This document shows, piece after piece, positions 23,801 through 38,700 of a stretch of DNA of 64,000 nucleotides. Made by a program: the position numbers and the translations under genes. Source of the stretch: Liolophura sinensis. Lineage: Eukaryota > Mollusca > Polyplacophora > Chitonida > Chitonidae. The stretch is taken from the NCBI RefSeq assembly GCF_032854445.1, contig NC_088300.1, positions 42,773,682 through 42,837,681 of the forward strand, in the 5' to 3' direction. Positions within the stretch are counted from its first letter, which is position 1; each line of letters begins with the position of its first letter. Under the pieces are notes generated by a model. That model was not told the DNA's origin. It was given only the letters and a program-made list of their open reading frames with translations, and ran no database searches.

Positions 23801-26800
23801 AAGTGTAATACATGAGACAGTTCATGGCAGAAGTTTGATTTGAGTTGATTTGTACTATTAAATTCAGGTTCTCACAATATTGTAGATATTAAAAAAGATA
23901 CATATTTGACATTCTGATTGATGTATAGTATTGTATGTGTATTATGTAAACATAAAACAGATATCGGCCGTGAATAAAAAAAAAAGGTTGTTTGGTTACA
24001 CGTACGTATGAAGAATTGAGTTGTTTTTACTTCATGTTTGTATAGTAAATAGTATTTCAAGCTGACTCTTCATAACGTTCAGCATTGACGATTTGAATTT
24101 TGTACATGTTAGAAAACTTTAACTTTTACACCCAATGATATTTCCTTTAAATTAAAAGTGACACATAACCCGTATATAGCAGAACATATGTCTGTGTGTC
24201 GTTTACAGGCCAGAGGAGCACATAGATATTAAGGCCCCACCCTCAGCTATCCCTATACCACCAGACTGTACAGCTGTCATGGATCTAGACTACTCCTTTC
24301 ATGCTTTTGAGCATTTAGAGGTGAGTTCGCTGGTAATAACAGTGGTAGCGCTAACACTTATTGGATACTTGCAATTTGAGGTCTTTGTCTCTCTCAGATG
24401 TAAAATATCTTACTGTTGTACTTCTTTCAGGGGATGAAGGATCGTGAGAACCTGACAGGCACTCCAGAGCTGGGGTTAAAAAATGCCATCACCCACAGGG
24501 ACAATGTGGATGATTATGGTCACCTTATATATGAGGCCATGAAGAAGGCAAGTGAATGAAAGACTATGGCTTTAATGTGACGCTACATGTTTGACTGAAT
24601 GACTGCCTTTAATGCCACACTACATGTATGAATGAATGACTGTGGTTTTAATGCCACACTACATGTAATAATGAATGACTGGCTTTAATGCCACATTACA
24701 TGTATGGATCAATGACTATGACTTTAATGCCACACTACATGTATTAATGAATGACTGGCTTTAATGCCACACTACATCTTTGAATGAATGACTGCCTTTA
24801 ATGCCACACTACATGTATGAATGAATGAGTATGGCTTTAATGCAACACTACATATGTGAATGAATGGCTATGGCTTTAATATCACTCTACATGTATTAAT
24901 GAATGACTGTGGCTTTAATGCCACACTTCATGTATTAATGAATGACTGGCTTTAATGCCATACTACATGTTTGAATGAATGACTGTGGCTTTAATGCCAC
25001 ACCACATGTATTAATGAATGACTGGCTTTAATGCCACATTACATGTATGAATGAATGATTATGGCTTTAATGCCACACTACATGTATGAATGAATGACGA
25101 TGGCTTTAATGCCACACTACATGTATTAATGAATGACTGGCTTAAATGCCACACTACATGTATGAATGAATGATTGTGGCTTTAATGCCACACTGCATGT
25201 ATCAATGAATGACGGTGGCTTTAATATCACACTACATGTATGAATGAATGACTGTGGTTTTAATGCCACACTACATGTAATAATGAATGACTGCCTTTAA
25301 TGCCACACTACATGTATGAATGAATGACTGTGGTTTTAATGCCACACTACATGTAATAATGAATGACTGGCTTTAATGCCACATTACATGTATGGATCAA
25401 TGACTATGACTTTAATGCCACACTACATGTATTAATGAATGACTGGCTTTAATGCCACACTACATCTTTGAATGAATGACTGCCTTTAATGCCACACTAC
25501 ATGTATGAATGAATGAGTATGGCTTTAATGCAACACTACATATGTGAATGAATGGCTATGGCTTTAATATCACTCTACATGTATTAATGAATGACTGTGG
25601 CTTTAATGCCACACTTCATGTATTAATGAATGACTGGCTTTAATGCCATACTACATGTTTGAATGAATGACTGTGGCTTTAATGCCACACCACATGTATT
25701 AATGAATGACTGGCTTTAATGCCACATTACATGTATGAATGAATGATTATGGCTTTAATGCCACACTACATGTATGAATGAATGACGATGGCTTTAATGC
25801 CACACTACATGTATTAATGAATGACTGGCTTAAATGCCACACTACATGTATGAATGAATGATTGTGGCTTTAATGCCACACTGCATGTATCAATGAATGA
25901 CGATGGCTTTAATATCACACTACATGTATGAATGAATGCCGATGGCTTTAATGCCACACTACATGTATTAATGAATGACTGGTTTTAATGCCACATTACA
26001 TGTATCAATGAATGACTGTAGCTTTAATATCACACTACTTGTATGAATGAATGACTATGGCTTTAATGTCAGACTGGATATATAAATGAATGACTCAATG
26101 CTTAATGCAATGTTACATGTACATGCATGCGAGGACAACTGGAATATACTTTAATGTATGATAATAATTTAATAATATTGAATGGTCAGGAAAAATCAGT
26201 AACCTTCCAAAATACCCAATTATTCAAAATGTTTTTAGACTTTGGTGTATTTTACACACATTATTTAATGGATATGACACACCTTTCATGAATATGTCTG
26301 CTTCATGAATATGTCTGCTTCATGAATATGTCTGCCTTGTGAATATGTCTGCTTCATGAATATGTCTACTTCATGAATATGTCTATTTCATGTATGAAAT
26401 AGTATTAAACTTTGACAGATGTAATTCGGCCGTATGTGAGAAGGTCTGTCAGCAACCTGCGGATGGTCGTGGGTTTCCCCCGGGCTCTGCCCGGTTTCCT
26501 CCCACCATAATGCTGGCCGCCGTCGTGTAAGTGAAATATTCTTGAGTACGGCGTAAAACACCAATCAAGTAAATAAATAAATTGACAAATGTAAAAGTGC
26601 ATGCCTAAAACGTACAGCAACTTTGTGTGGGTTGCGGTGTTACTTTTTCCTAGTCTGGTTAATGTGACATCTGTCACGCACTTATCAGTTTACAGGCTAA
26701 TACTATTTCATAAGAGTAATGCCTCAGATGTTCCTGGGGGATTCAGATGCATCACCAGTGTCCACTCCAAACCTTGTACATGTGCATGTGTGTATTAATT

Positions 26801-29800
26801 TAGTGATTGACCGGCACAAATGCTTTAATGTACTGATGAATGTTTTAAGGACATTGGTCTTCATGATTGGTGCTGGTGAGTAATATAACTGTTTCTGATA
26901 TGTATTGTATGGATATGTCAGTTAACATGAACCACACATGTACATGTGTGTTTTTCACTTAAACATATGATTTAATATGGTATATTAACAGTTGCGCATT
27001 TGTATACTTCCAGAATAAAACTTCATGGGTGTTATATAACATGGCAGCTTTTTACTGGAGGATAAAGGGAGACTCCTATAATGTTATAGAATGTCTGAGG
27101 CGGGCTCTGCACTATTCTCCCAGGTAAATCCACAAGTGTATCTACACATGTTACATACCATAGATGTTTTGTAAAGAAGAACTCTGCAGGGACCATAAAG
27201 AGCATCCACCATGTGTCACTTGTTCACCTTTATCTTTTCTGTAATTCTTCAACCTTTTTGTATGTTGGCAAGGTGTTTATTCATGCATATTTTGAAGGCA
27301 TTACTCTGTGCAGACTTTTTGGGAAGCCCTGAAATTGGCTAATCCAACCAATGTAGTTTTGTTACCAAAATAAACTTAAGAATGTGCACAAATTACACTG
27401 ACAGTTGCTCTTTTATATGTGAAAAGGTTGAGAAATTAAGATATTGTAACATGAAATGTGAAAGAACAATTTCCTTGGTGATTTGTTGGAGGGTTGAACA
27501 TGTAAGCGTAGGTACAAAATCATAGCATGGCGTGAAACGTTCTGTTACAAAGCAGTGGCGAATTAGGAGATTATAGTCCATCGGGAGTTTGTGTGAAGGA
27601 TGGAAAGGTTAACCTTCTAACATTTGATGGAAATAGCCCCAGGGGCATGGGAGAGCCTCTGGGTGACGAATGGTTAATTAGATGCTGTTACATTTTGCCA
27701 TGGAATATCTTATTGATACACAGGGACTAATTTTATTGTGGTAACTTCTAATTGAGAAATGATGACAATATACAATGTTATATTACCTTTGGTCATTTGA
27801 TAGCTCTAAGTTTATTGTGGCTCCTAAGTGAGAGTTCAAAACTGATGCTGTTGCTTTGTTAGAATATTATACAAGTTCATGAAGTGAATGATCTGACAGA
27901 AGAGCTATCTCAAGTAACTCTCATGTTATAGGGCACCATGATTGCTTAAACATTATTTTCAGTAAAATTAAGAAAAGAAAAAAAAAAAAAAAGGGGTGAA
28001 GACTATTGGAATAGGTCATTTAGTAAATCAAACGTGTTTGAAATGAACACCTGGATCTCAAGGCTGTCCAAGTGAATTGTTGGATATTATCCACTAAATT
28101 TCTGTATTTCTTCGTACATCATCGTAACATTTATTGCCTCAGAGATTACAAACTATAAAGCAGACAAAAATATGATGGTTATATGCACGATGAGACACTT
28201 ATCACAAGAAACAAAGTGTCATGATCAGTGAATCAAAGTGTCCAAATATTTAAGTACAAGCACATCACTGTTATTCAATAAGATGTTCTTTTTTATCAAT
28301 TCCAGAATGCAAAAAGATGTAGCCTTGATCAGCTTGGCCAACGTTTTACATCGAGCTCGATATTCTAATGAGGCTGCAATAGTCGTTCATGCAGCATTGG
28401 ATGTTTCCAAAGAACTCAATGTTAACCATTTTACCCTAGGGAATATTTATGCCGTAAGTTCATTATTTACCAAGTTATGAATCTTTTAATGGCTATGCTC
28501 ATTTATATAGAAAGTTCTGATGATAGCAATGTGGATAAAGTGTCTAGTTTGTGTATTATCTGTTTTATATAAGTATTCACTTAGTACAGTTGAGTCATAG
28601 TCATTGCGAAAAAAATTACCATAAAGCTCTGTTGTAGTTTAGTTTTAACCAAGCAAAGAATGTAAACCTGCTGTATGTTTTCCACCTTAAGTTTGGTATG
28701 TGCATGTAAAAATGTAACATGTAACACAGGAAACACATAAAGGTCTCAAATGATACTTTTGATGTCATCACTTAAGTTTTTCTTTGGAAGGAATTTAATG
28801 ATGAAACTTCATGTAAGCAGCCATATAAAGTGGCTGAATCAATCAGAATGAAGCAAATGTGTCAGCTGAAAAGTGCTAAACTTTGAGTGAAATACACTCA
28901 TCTTATCCTGTATTCAAGATATTAAGGGGCCTTTGTGGGAGAGAGGGTTTAAACATGCCTCAGTGATCCATTAGCCTTTTACCAATGCGTTTGCTGTGAG
29001 TTCAAGTCCAGCTCATGCTGTCTTCCTCTCCGGTTATAAGTTGGAAAGTCTGTCAGATGGTCGTGGGTTTCCCCCAGAGCTCTGCCCGGTTTCCTCCCAC
29101 CTGGGCATCATCATATTTGTGAAATATTCTCGAGTACGGAGTGGAACACCAATCAAATAAGTAGATAAATTCAAGGTATTAAAATATCATTGTGTACAAT
29201 ATGTGATCTGATTGCATGGTCTCAGACTATCACTACAGTCTGCATATATGTCTATATTTTCTAGGATTTTACCTGTAGGTTGTGTTTTGACAGGTGTTAG
29301 GGGAGTACAACAAGTCTGTGATTTGTTTTGAGAACACTCTAAAAATTCAGCCTGACTTTGATGCCGCAGCGAAGAGGAAACATGCGGTGTTGTGTCATGC
29401 AAAGTTAGAGTCAGCACTGGAAGCTCAGCACAGGTACAACTTCTGTCTGATGTGTAAAGGGAAACGATTTTGATCTTTGAATGATCCTCTTACTATGAAA
29501 TGTATTAAATGCAGCATTTTTTTCTTTTAGGAAAATTTTTTGTCCTTTTGGGTCATCTCATGTCATTTCAGCCGGCTTTTATGGCGACCCTCTTGGATTT
29601 TGCTGAAAAAATTCTTAAAAATTCCTTGACATATATCAAGAAGGGTTCCTAAGTTATAGCCCCAAATTCCAAGTTGTTTTTGAGATATGACCATCTAATA
29701 ACACCCTGTAAACTTCATTTTAAAAGTCGCGAATAGGATATCTGTTCTGGAGGCATTTTTGGATGACCATAACTTCCAATAGAATGGGCCTAGAAGTCTG

Positions 29801-32800
29801 AAAATCTACCTACAGGGTATTTTCTACCCTGACTTTCAGAATATGGAATATCTTCAATACTGTTTGAGATATATGTCCCTAAAAACCGGGTTTCGTTCAA
29901 TGCATATCTGCTATTTTGTATTTTCAGTGAGCTACCATATATCGTGATAGATTTAGGAGATATTTGTTGCCTGATTAATATTATTGATGTACATGACAAT
30001 TTGCAGAAGAAGGTCTGCAAGGCATCATGCTCTGTCTCATAATGACTTTGAGAGGATAGAGAGCAAATTGCCAAATTTTTCTCAATAGGTTTACTTGCCA
30101 CTCTGGGATTTGAATCTCAGTTTTAAGTTCAGAAATTGACATGTGTCTTAATCATTCTAACAAAATTGTATAATGGTGAAACATAATGAAAGGTATAGAA
30201 AAAAACTATGTGCCTGTTTATATAGCAAGTTATTGTCTGTATACCAATAATAGTTATACAAAGTGTAGCATGTACCATACTACAAATGTCTATTAAATAA
30301 TCGCCTATTTAATTAAATTAACTATCTGGTTTGCTGAAAACAGTTTGGAATACTAATTTAGCTGACCGTTTCGCCGTGGTTACATTGTACTAGACTTACG
30401 TACTTCAATATATACAGTGTTATCTACATGCATCATTGTCATAAAACATATATCAGATGTTGCTTTTTTCAAAAATTTAATTTCAGTAGAAGGAGTTGAG
30501 AACAACTCTTGAATATTCTCCCGTAGTTGACTAATAGGTGTATCTAGATGTGGAAAAAATTTCAAGCAGATGTTCAACTGTCATCAGGGGATAAGTTAAG
30601 ACAAAAACCAGGTAAAGTGTCTGCTTTTTTGTCCTGGAGCAAAGTTCGGACACCAACTTCATGAAGAATAATACCTCAAAGTGGTCAGACTTTCTTCTGC
30701 AAATTGTGATGTACATCAATAATATTAATCAGGCAACAAATATCTCCCAAATCTATCACATGACCTATGGCAGCTCACTGAAAATACAAAATAGCAGATA
30801 TGCATTGAACGAAACGTGGTTTTAGGGGCATGTATCTCGAAAAGTATTGAAGATGTTTATTTTTTGGTTCCGTAATTTTCAGGGTAGAAAATACCCTGTA
30901 GGTAGATTTTCAAACTTCTAGGCCCATTGAATGGGAAGTTATGGTCATCCAAAAATGCCTCCAGAACAGATATCCTATTCGCGACTGTTGAAAATGAAGT
31001 TTACAGGGTGTTATTAGATGGTCATATCTCCAAAACCACTGGGAATTTCGGGCTATTACTTGGGAACCCTTCCTGATATACGTCAAGGAATTTTTAAGAA
31101 TTTTTTCAACAAAATCCAAGAGGGTCGCCACAAAAAAAATTTGGGGGGGCTGATTTGATGTGAAATGACCCTTTTTATAAAAAAGCTTTTCACAAAAATG
31201 TGCTGGATTTAAGTGCTTTGAATGACAAAATTATAAGGTGTGTAGTAAACACTACTGCCTGTCTCGAATGGGCAAAATTAGTATATATGGTATACATAGC
31301 TGTAATATTTAATACTTAAACCAGCAAAAACTTGATAAGCTCAGAAAGTAAAACTTGTAAATTTGTCTTGTAAGCATTCTTACAACAGATTAATGTTTTT
31401 TCAAGATCTCTACAGAGGACGCTAAATGATCTGAAGGATTATCAGAAAAAGCATGATCACTGGCAGCAAGAGAATGACCGACTGCTGACAGAGCAGGTGA
31501 TGAGTGGGGTGAAGATGGAGCAGAGGCTGGCCTATGAGCAGCTGAAGAGTCGAGATAGCTCCAGTGGTGTGGGTAAGGCTTATTGGTGCGGGGGTCTATT
31601 TGGTATCCTGGTTTAGGGAAGCAGGAATGAGAATTTGGTAGTGCAGAGTTGTGTAATTCTCCAGTGGAACGACCTACAAGTGATGTGAACATGGATGCCC
31701 AATGCCCATTAGAGTCATGAGGCATATCACTGGCATTTCAAGAGGTCAAGAGGTTAGAAACTTTGACATTGAAGTCATTAGTATTTCCATTTTCATTGGT
31801 AAGCTTCAAAAAGTAGAATGTCTTAGCAACTACAACAAATGACTTAAGCAATACATGACTCAGTGCTTTGGTTTTATTTAAACCAATTTGAATTTATTAA
31901 AATGGTTTAAATAATATTGAAGCATTGAATCATTTATCACCTTTTGTCATTTGTTGTTAAAGTCATCAGTAGTTATGACTGTATAGAATAGTTCATGGTG
32001 TGAACAGCTTATTTGAGTCCTGTAAAGAATGGCCACTTTATTATTGGTATATTGTGAATACATGTTGTTCTATGTATGTTTTTATGTATGCACTTGTTAT
32101 TGTGAAATTGTGTTTTACTACAGGTGAGCATTGTTTAATGGGGGAGAAAGATGGGAGGCAGGTGTTAACGTGTACCTGGAAGAAACAGCGGAGTCCTGAC
32201 CTGGACTTCTCGGCCCTATTTGAGGGAGTCTCATCCAGCCTATATAACCCTCAGGTGAGTGTCACACCTGTCCTGTTTGAGAGAGTCTCATCCATAACCC
32301 TCAGGTGTCTCACACGTGACCTGTTTGAGGGAGTCTCATCCATAACCCTCAGGTGTCTCACACCTGTCGTGTTTGAGAGAGTCTCATCCATAACCCTCAG
32401 GTGTCTCACACCTGTTCTTTTTGAGGGAGTCTCATCCAGCCTGTATAACCTTCAGGTGAGTCTCACACCTGACCGGTTTGAGAGATTCTCATCCAGCGTG
32501 TATAACTGTCATGAGAGTCTCACACCTGACCTGTTTTAGGATGGCTCATCCAACCCATGTAAACTTAAGGTGAGTCTTACACCTGATCTGTTTTAGGATG
32601 GCTCATCCAGCCCATGTAAACCTCAGGTGAGTCTCACACCTGAGCTGTTTTAGGATGGCTCATCCAGCCAGTGTAAACCTCAGGTGAATCTCACTCCTGA
32701 TATATTTGAGGATGGCTCATCGAGCCCGTGTAAACCTCAGGTGAGTCTCACACCTGACCTTTGGGCTTCAGTGCGAGATTCTGGACTATGTCACGCATCC

Positions 32801-35716
32801 CATGTCCCCTGGTAGGTGTAAGGGTAATACAGGTTTGTGTTTTGTTTTGACAATCTCAAGATGTGAGATGCATATTTATATAACATGCTGAAAAGGTACC
32901 GGTGTTGATAAATACTGATTAAAGGCTGTGTTTTGTTTGTGTTTCAGACAAGAGGGACAGGGGATGGTCCAAAGAAGAAGAGTTTAGACTATTCTAAACC
33001 AGTGAGAGCTCCGCTGTACACCAAACACAGACGAGAAGCACCTAAGGTAATGGCATAACTTCATGAAAATAATTTATTTGTTTATCTATTTATTTATTTA
33101 TTTGTTTGGTGTTCTATGGCATACTCAAGAATATTTCACTTATCCAACGGCAGCCCGTATTAAGGTGGAAGGAAACCAAGCAGAGCCTGGGGGAAACCTA
33201 TAACCATCTGCAGTTTGCTGACAGACCTTCCCACGTACGGTTATAAAAATGAAAAAGTGTTCAGGAAACAATGCTATCCTATATGTGTACTGCATTAAGG
33301 GTGAGTTATAGAAACACTGAAAGAACATGCTTATGATAGAAGACATTTCATACCATCAAGTGTACAATCTGATTGGAAAGCTTTCATTAAACACTTTTCT
33401 TACATGTACACATTTTGTTCAGGTAATTTCTTTCTCATTGACATAATTAGCGAATATGGTGAATTGTTATTTGATTTGATGAAACTTTAAGACTACCTTA
33501 TTTGTAATGAGTGTTGTACCTGTATAGATGTCTTAGTCAAATAAAAAAAAGACATCAATGAGAAAAAAAGGAAAACAAATGTGCAACCTGTTGGTCATAG
33601 AGAGGGACATAGTGTTTTCCTGTGTGTTGTAATATTACCTTTTGTATGTTTCAGTTTGGGGACCCGTCAGCTGACTGGCCTAGCAAGGAGGAATGTGACA
33701 CTTTTGTACAGAAGGCACCCACAGCCATGGAACTTCCTTCTGTTTACCTCTCACCTGAAAACAAGGGCTTTGAGTGAGTTATTTGTTCATGTGTTCTGGT
33801 GTACTTACAGGCCTTCAATGACTGTGGGTAGACATGCTGGTGTGTTGTCAACTGTCAACTACATGTAATTGTGTTGGGGCCTCTGTGGCCTCTGTGGGTT
33901 AACATTACAGACTGGTGCAATGACCCAGGAGCCTCTCACCAATGCAGTGGTTGGGAGTTTAAGTCCAGCTCATGCTGGCGTCCTCTGTTGTCGTATATGG
34001 GAAGGTCTGTTGGCAACCTGCGGATGGCCGTGTGTTTCCCCCGGGCTCCTCCCCTCATAATGCTGACCGCCATTGTATAAGTGAAATATTCTTGAGTACA
34101 GCGGAATCTCCAATAAAATAAGTAAATGATGCACCAAGTTGTAATAATAGATTTGTTCTTTGTAGTCTTGAGTTGTCTGTCTTAAAGTCTGAAAAGCCTA
34201 TTAAGTTGGTTCCTTGCTGTCCTGTTTGGATTTTTTGCAAATGTAAATACAAACCTGACTTTTCCAGCAAGTCAGCAATAAACTAACACATGCTGTGTAG
34301 GACCAGGTCTCAAGTAGTTACACATACACTTATATCCCTGTTTCTCCTGTAATAAACTGAAAATGTTACATGTACCTGTAGTTCATGTTACACATTGTTC
34401 ATGTTACACGTACATGTAGCTCTTGTTACACGTAGTTCATGTTACACCTGTTTTCGTTACAGGGTGAAAGCACTATTATCTGAGGAGCAGAATCTGAAGC
34501 CTGGGGCTCAGCATGCCCTGCCGTGGTACCCTCCAGCTTGTGTGCCCATCATGGACCTCACAGAGGGCAGCACTGTTTCCTATGATCACCTTAAGTCCAT
34601 TAGTATTGAGGAGCGAGGCAAGATGCCTCTGAAACTCCCTGACAAAGGGGTCCTTAGCGTGAGTTTTAATCAGTACTCGTACCATAATAATGGTGATGCA
34701 GGTACAACCGTCTCACCATGTCAAATCTACGATGTACATGTATTGCATATCTTTGTAAGAGAAAAAGTGAAATTTGAAAATGTAATACTTTTGGTGAAGC
34801 AGAATGTACAGATGTTCAAATGCCAGGTCTTGATCTCAAGAAATTCCGTTGATACATGACAAAATTACATTGGTTGGATTGTCCAATTTCAGAGTTTCAT
34901 AAATTGTGTTATTTGTGTCACTTTACACTGGTGATACAGTATGCTTGAATAAACATCTTACGATTATGTGAACAGGCTAAAGAATTACAGTATTAGGGCT
35001 TGGTATATTTGTTTCTTTAGGCTATCTACCTGTCCTCAGGAAGCTTTCAGTCATCAGGATCTGATAGCAGTATACATGCAAATTGCACATATACAGTGTT
35101 CTCAGTTAGTACAAGCATAATTTTGGCAGATAAACTGATGATTAAAAAATATCATTGCTGGTTGTATTTGTTTCATTAAACTCTCTGCATCTGAAACCTC
35201 TTGCCAAATACACATATAATGTGGTCTGCAGTCAAGTCTTGTGTTTGTTGTTTAGGCCCTGCTGAACCACATTAATGGTGGGTCGGTAACAGAGGAGGAG
35301 GTGGGTCAGAGAATCCTGACCGCTCTGAAACAGGTGAGTTCATGTCCAGCTATGACCTTACATTGCCCATGTACATGTATAGTACAGTACATGAATCGGG
35401 ATGCGCGAGTTACCAGACTGCCCGCAAATCGTCATCTACACCAGTAAACAAAAGGCCATAAACCCTTGACCAGAATAAATTTAGATGTGACCTTGATCGT
35501 GCTGGCCTCCTCTTCGGCCGCTTGTGTGACGGTCTCTCAGCAACACTGTGCATGGCTGTGGGTTTCAACCGGGCTCTTTCCGGATTTGTCCAGTCATAAT
35601 GCTGGCCACCATTGAATAAGTGAAATATTCTGGAGTATGGCGTAAACACCCATCAACTAAGTACGTGAATGTAAATTAATATATAAAGGGGCTTTAACAC
35701 TAATCAAACAAGTAAG

Positions 35717-35747
<31 letters not shown>

Positions 35748-38700
35748 ATGGTAGTGTTCCATGTGCTCGTAGTACAGTACGTTGCGTACACTAATAATTG
35801 CTACACACAATCTTTGAACAGAACATTGGGCCAAGCTGGGTTCTGTTCAATCTAGCCGGTCTGTACTGGCGGGTGGCAGGTAACGGGTTCCAAGGGGTGG
35901 AGTGTATCAGGCGTGCGCTACACACGGTCCCTGAACAGTACCGTGACGTACCCCTGGTAAACCTGGCTAACGTGCTGTACCGATGGGGGAGACATGACGA
36001 TGCTGTGGTTGTCATGCAGGAGGCTCTCAGAATCAATGACTTAGAGGTGAGTCAGGGCACAACAGCAGGGTATGTACAGAAGCATACTTATGTGGATGGA
36101 TGATTTATAATTAAATTGTAGGAACCAGTTGTTCAAAAGTGGTTTAAGACTTAATGCCAGTTTTAATTTTTAAGCCAAGTTTTAAATTTTGTACTTAGAC
36201 TAAAAAATATTGTGTAACATTATATCAAAATAGGAACTAAAAATGTTGCTGTTACACTTTAACTGGAGAAATGCATTGGCTCAAATTTTAAATATGAAAT
36301 ATGACTTAATACCAGTATCAGCTAATACACTTTCAAAAAACTGGGTGTAGATGATTAATAGAGTAAGGGTTAATATTAGAATAGATCAGTGGTACTCAAT
36401 AAAGGGATTAAGATGTCATGGAGACCTGATTGTCATTTGGCTACACAGGATATAACAGTGTATCCATCACTGTGGTTGGAGCCTAATTTATTTATTTTTA
36501 AATGATAATAGTAATGAAAACAATGAATCAATTAGCTTCCCTGTTTTCAGCCACTCATTTGTTTCTCATACAGCAATAATTTCCTCTTGTCATGACTCAC
36601 TGTAATATTAAATGATTTAACTCTTTTTTTTTTTTTTTTCAGCCGGCCTCCCACTTCTTGTTTGGTCACCTGCTGTGGTCTAAGGGTAACTACACAGGGG
36701 CTGTGTGGCACTATGAACAGACCCTTAGGAGTGACCCTGACAGCCAGGAGGCTTTCTCCACCCTCAGAGCCATCAAATGTTTCCAGAAGTATCACCAGGC
36801 AGCTCAGAGTGCAGCTCCACGAGAAACTGTCTCAAAGCCTGTGGACAGCAACTGTAACCACAAAGGGGGAGGTAACCCCAGCAGTCAACAAACGGAGAGC
36901 AGAGTTATCTGTAAAACTGTAAGTGGATGCTACAAAATGGATGTTGATCAGCATACACTTGCATTGCACTGGCCCTGATGGCACAGTTAGTAAAGCGTCA
37001 GCTTCAGGAGGCGGTAGAGCTAGGATCAATCCTGGGTCAGGTCATACTAAGGCCTTAAAAGGTTAGACTTTCAGCATGAAGTGGATAGTGCAACAACTGG
37101 TTGACCCGCATCAGTATAATGGCTCGGGTGGGGCGGCTTACTTGCCTTCAGTAAGGCATCTCATTGAAGCAGCACTAGATAAAAGAGCAGTGGAAATCTG
37201 TCCTGCCACAAGGAGGCACATTACGTTCACTCTAAGGACGCTTTCATCGTCATATAACTAAAAAATTGTTAAGTACGACATTAGACCCCAAGCACTCACT
37301 GACTCACTTGCATTGCATTTTCCGTGAATTTATTGGCCAAACTCACACAGATACTTTGCTATGACTGGTCACTTCTAATTACATGGTATCTTTTAGTGTT
37401 ACGTATATATGTTAAGGATTGGAGGAAAGCTCTCATGATTTCATCATGCAAGATTGTCACAAATGGTAGTGGCATTTCCATATACATGTAAGCCCTTTAA
37501 ATATCTTACAAGTTTACTAACTCTACAGAAAGTGAAGAAGGCATTTGTATGCTTGATATATTTTATACAATGTAAGTATAAGGTAAGTACATAATCAGTT
37601 CTATTTGTCACATTATCTTTTCACATTGGAGAGTTATGAGATGGTATCCTTTTTTGATAACTCTGCAGGAGAATGGAGAAGAAAAGTGTATTATTGAGAC
37701 TCGAACTCGGACAAAAATGCCGGAGTGTAATGGCCACTGCACACAGACCTGTACCATCACCCCCATCAAACTGGACTCCTGTGGCAGTATGGCAGGGGAG
37801 ATCACTCTTGATGGTAAGTGCAATGTAGGGGTGGGGGCAAGGGGATGCTGTGCTGCCAAAGGCTCCTAGATTGTAACATCAGATGTCAGCATATTTCAGC
37901 ACCTGTTTTCAATGGTGGTTAAACAAAGGTTTACGGTTTTGTGATGGCTTCAGTATTCAAAGTGTAAAACAATACTAGGAATTAAGGAACTATTCTGACA
38001 TTGCTCGAAGTTTACGCGCTTCTTCTCCCTCTGTTGTTGGGGACAGTACTTTGCTAAACCATACCAGTCAGAACATAGTTAACATTTGTCAGTTAACAGC
38101 ATACAGTGAAACAAATTAATAAAATCCGGGAACTACGGTGGATTTCATAAGGTTCAAAGTGTTTTTACTAAGATTACTTAAACATTGTGGTTTAGTTTCC
38201 ATATTCCAATTTGGAGAGTTGTGATTATTGTGCACAGGGTCTTCATATTGACATATAATGGAAGATTGATCAATTTGTTATCTGGTGAGCATCTTGCATG
38301 TTCTGCTCGTTTTTGGTATTCAGTAGGCAGAGAACAGCAAGAGTTATATCCCTTGTGCCATTGACTTTCTGCAGCTGTAGATGTAAAACCATTGTTCACA
38401 TTGTACATATATATACTAGAAATTAAAGCCATGGAAATGATTGAACTTTCTTAAAAATTTTTTATATTTAATTATAAAAATTAGGAAATTCTAAATTAGG
38501 AAATTTAAATTGGTTATTAGAATCCAGATATCATGATCTTAATGTAAATTCTACTGTGCCCAGTTTTTTTTGATATGGTGGGATTATCATTGTGTTATTT
38601 AAATAAAGTGAAAAAAGAAGATTTTAATTATGTTACCTTAATTCCGCAACCTTTTTCACACATGAAAGAGCAACGTTCCATGCAATTTATGCAGAAAGTG

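Larger units (their letters stand above)
24548..27013 (+). other. TTC17 intron 5 (GC-AG)
   Basis: 2.5 kb, more than half of it the 37-39 bp minisatellite that starts at the donor. It also holds a 17-bp array (26283-26395) and a SINE (26427-26581). It ends at acceptor TATACTTCCAG. Confidence 0.9.

Noticed and set aside
30910..31131. Minus-strand frames inside the foldback element as a transposase
   Set aside because: Short, no catalytic motif, and duplicated as inverted copies with stops in the other arm.
32772..32811. A 40-nt exon between TTC17 exons 10 and 11 (acceptor GGGCTTCAG, donor CTG|GTAGGT, encoding [13 protein letters not shown])
   Set aside because: It looks plausible, but it would leave phase 1 and cause a stop in exon 11, whose own phases fit exons 10 and 12 without it. 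It could still be a poison exon.
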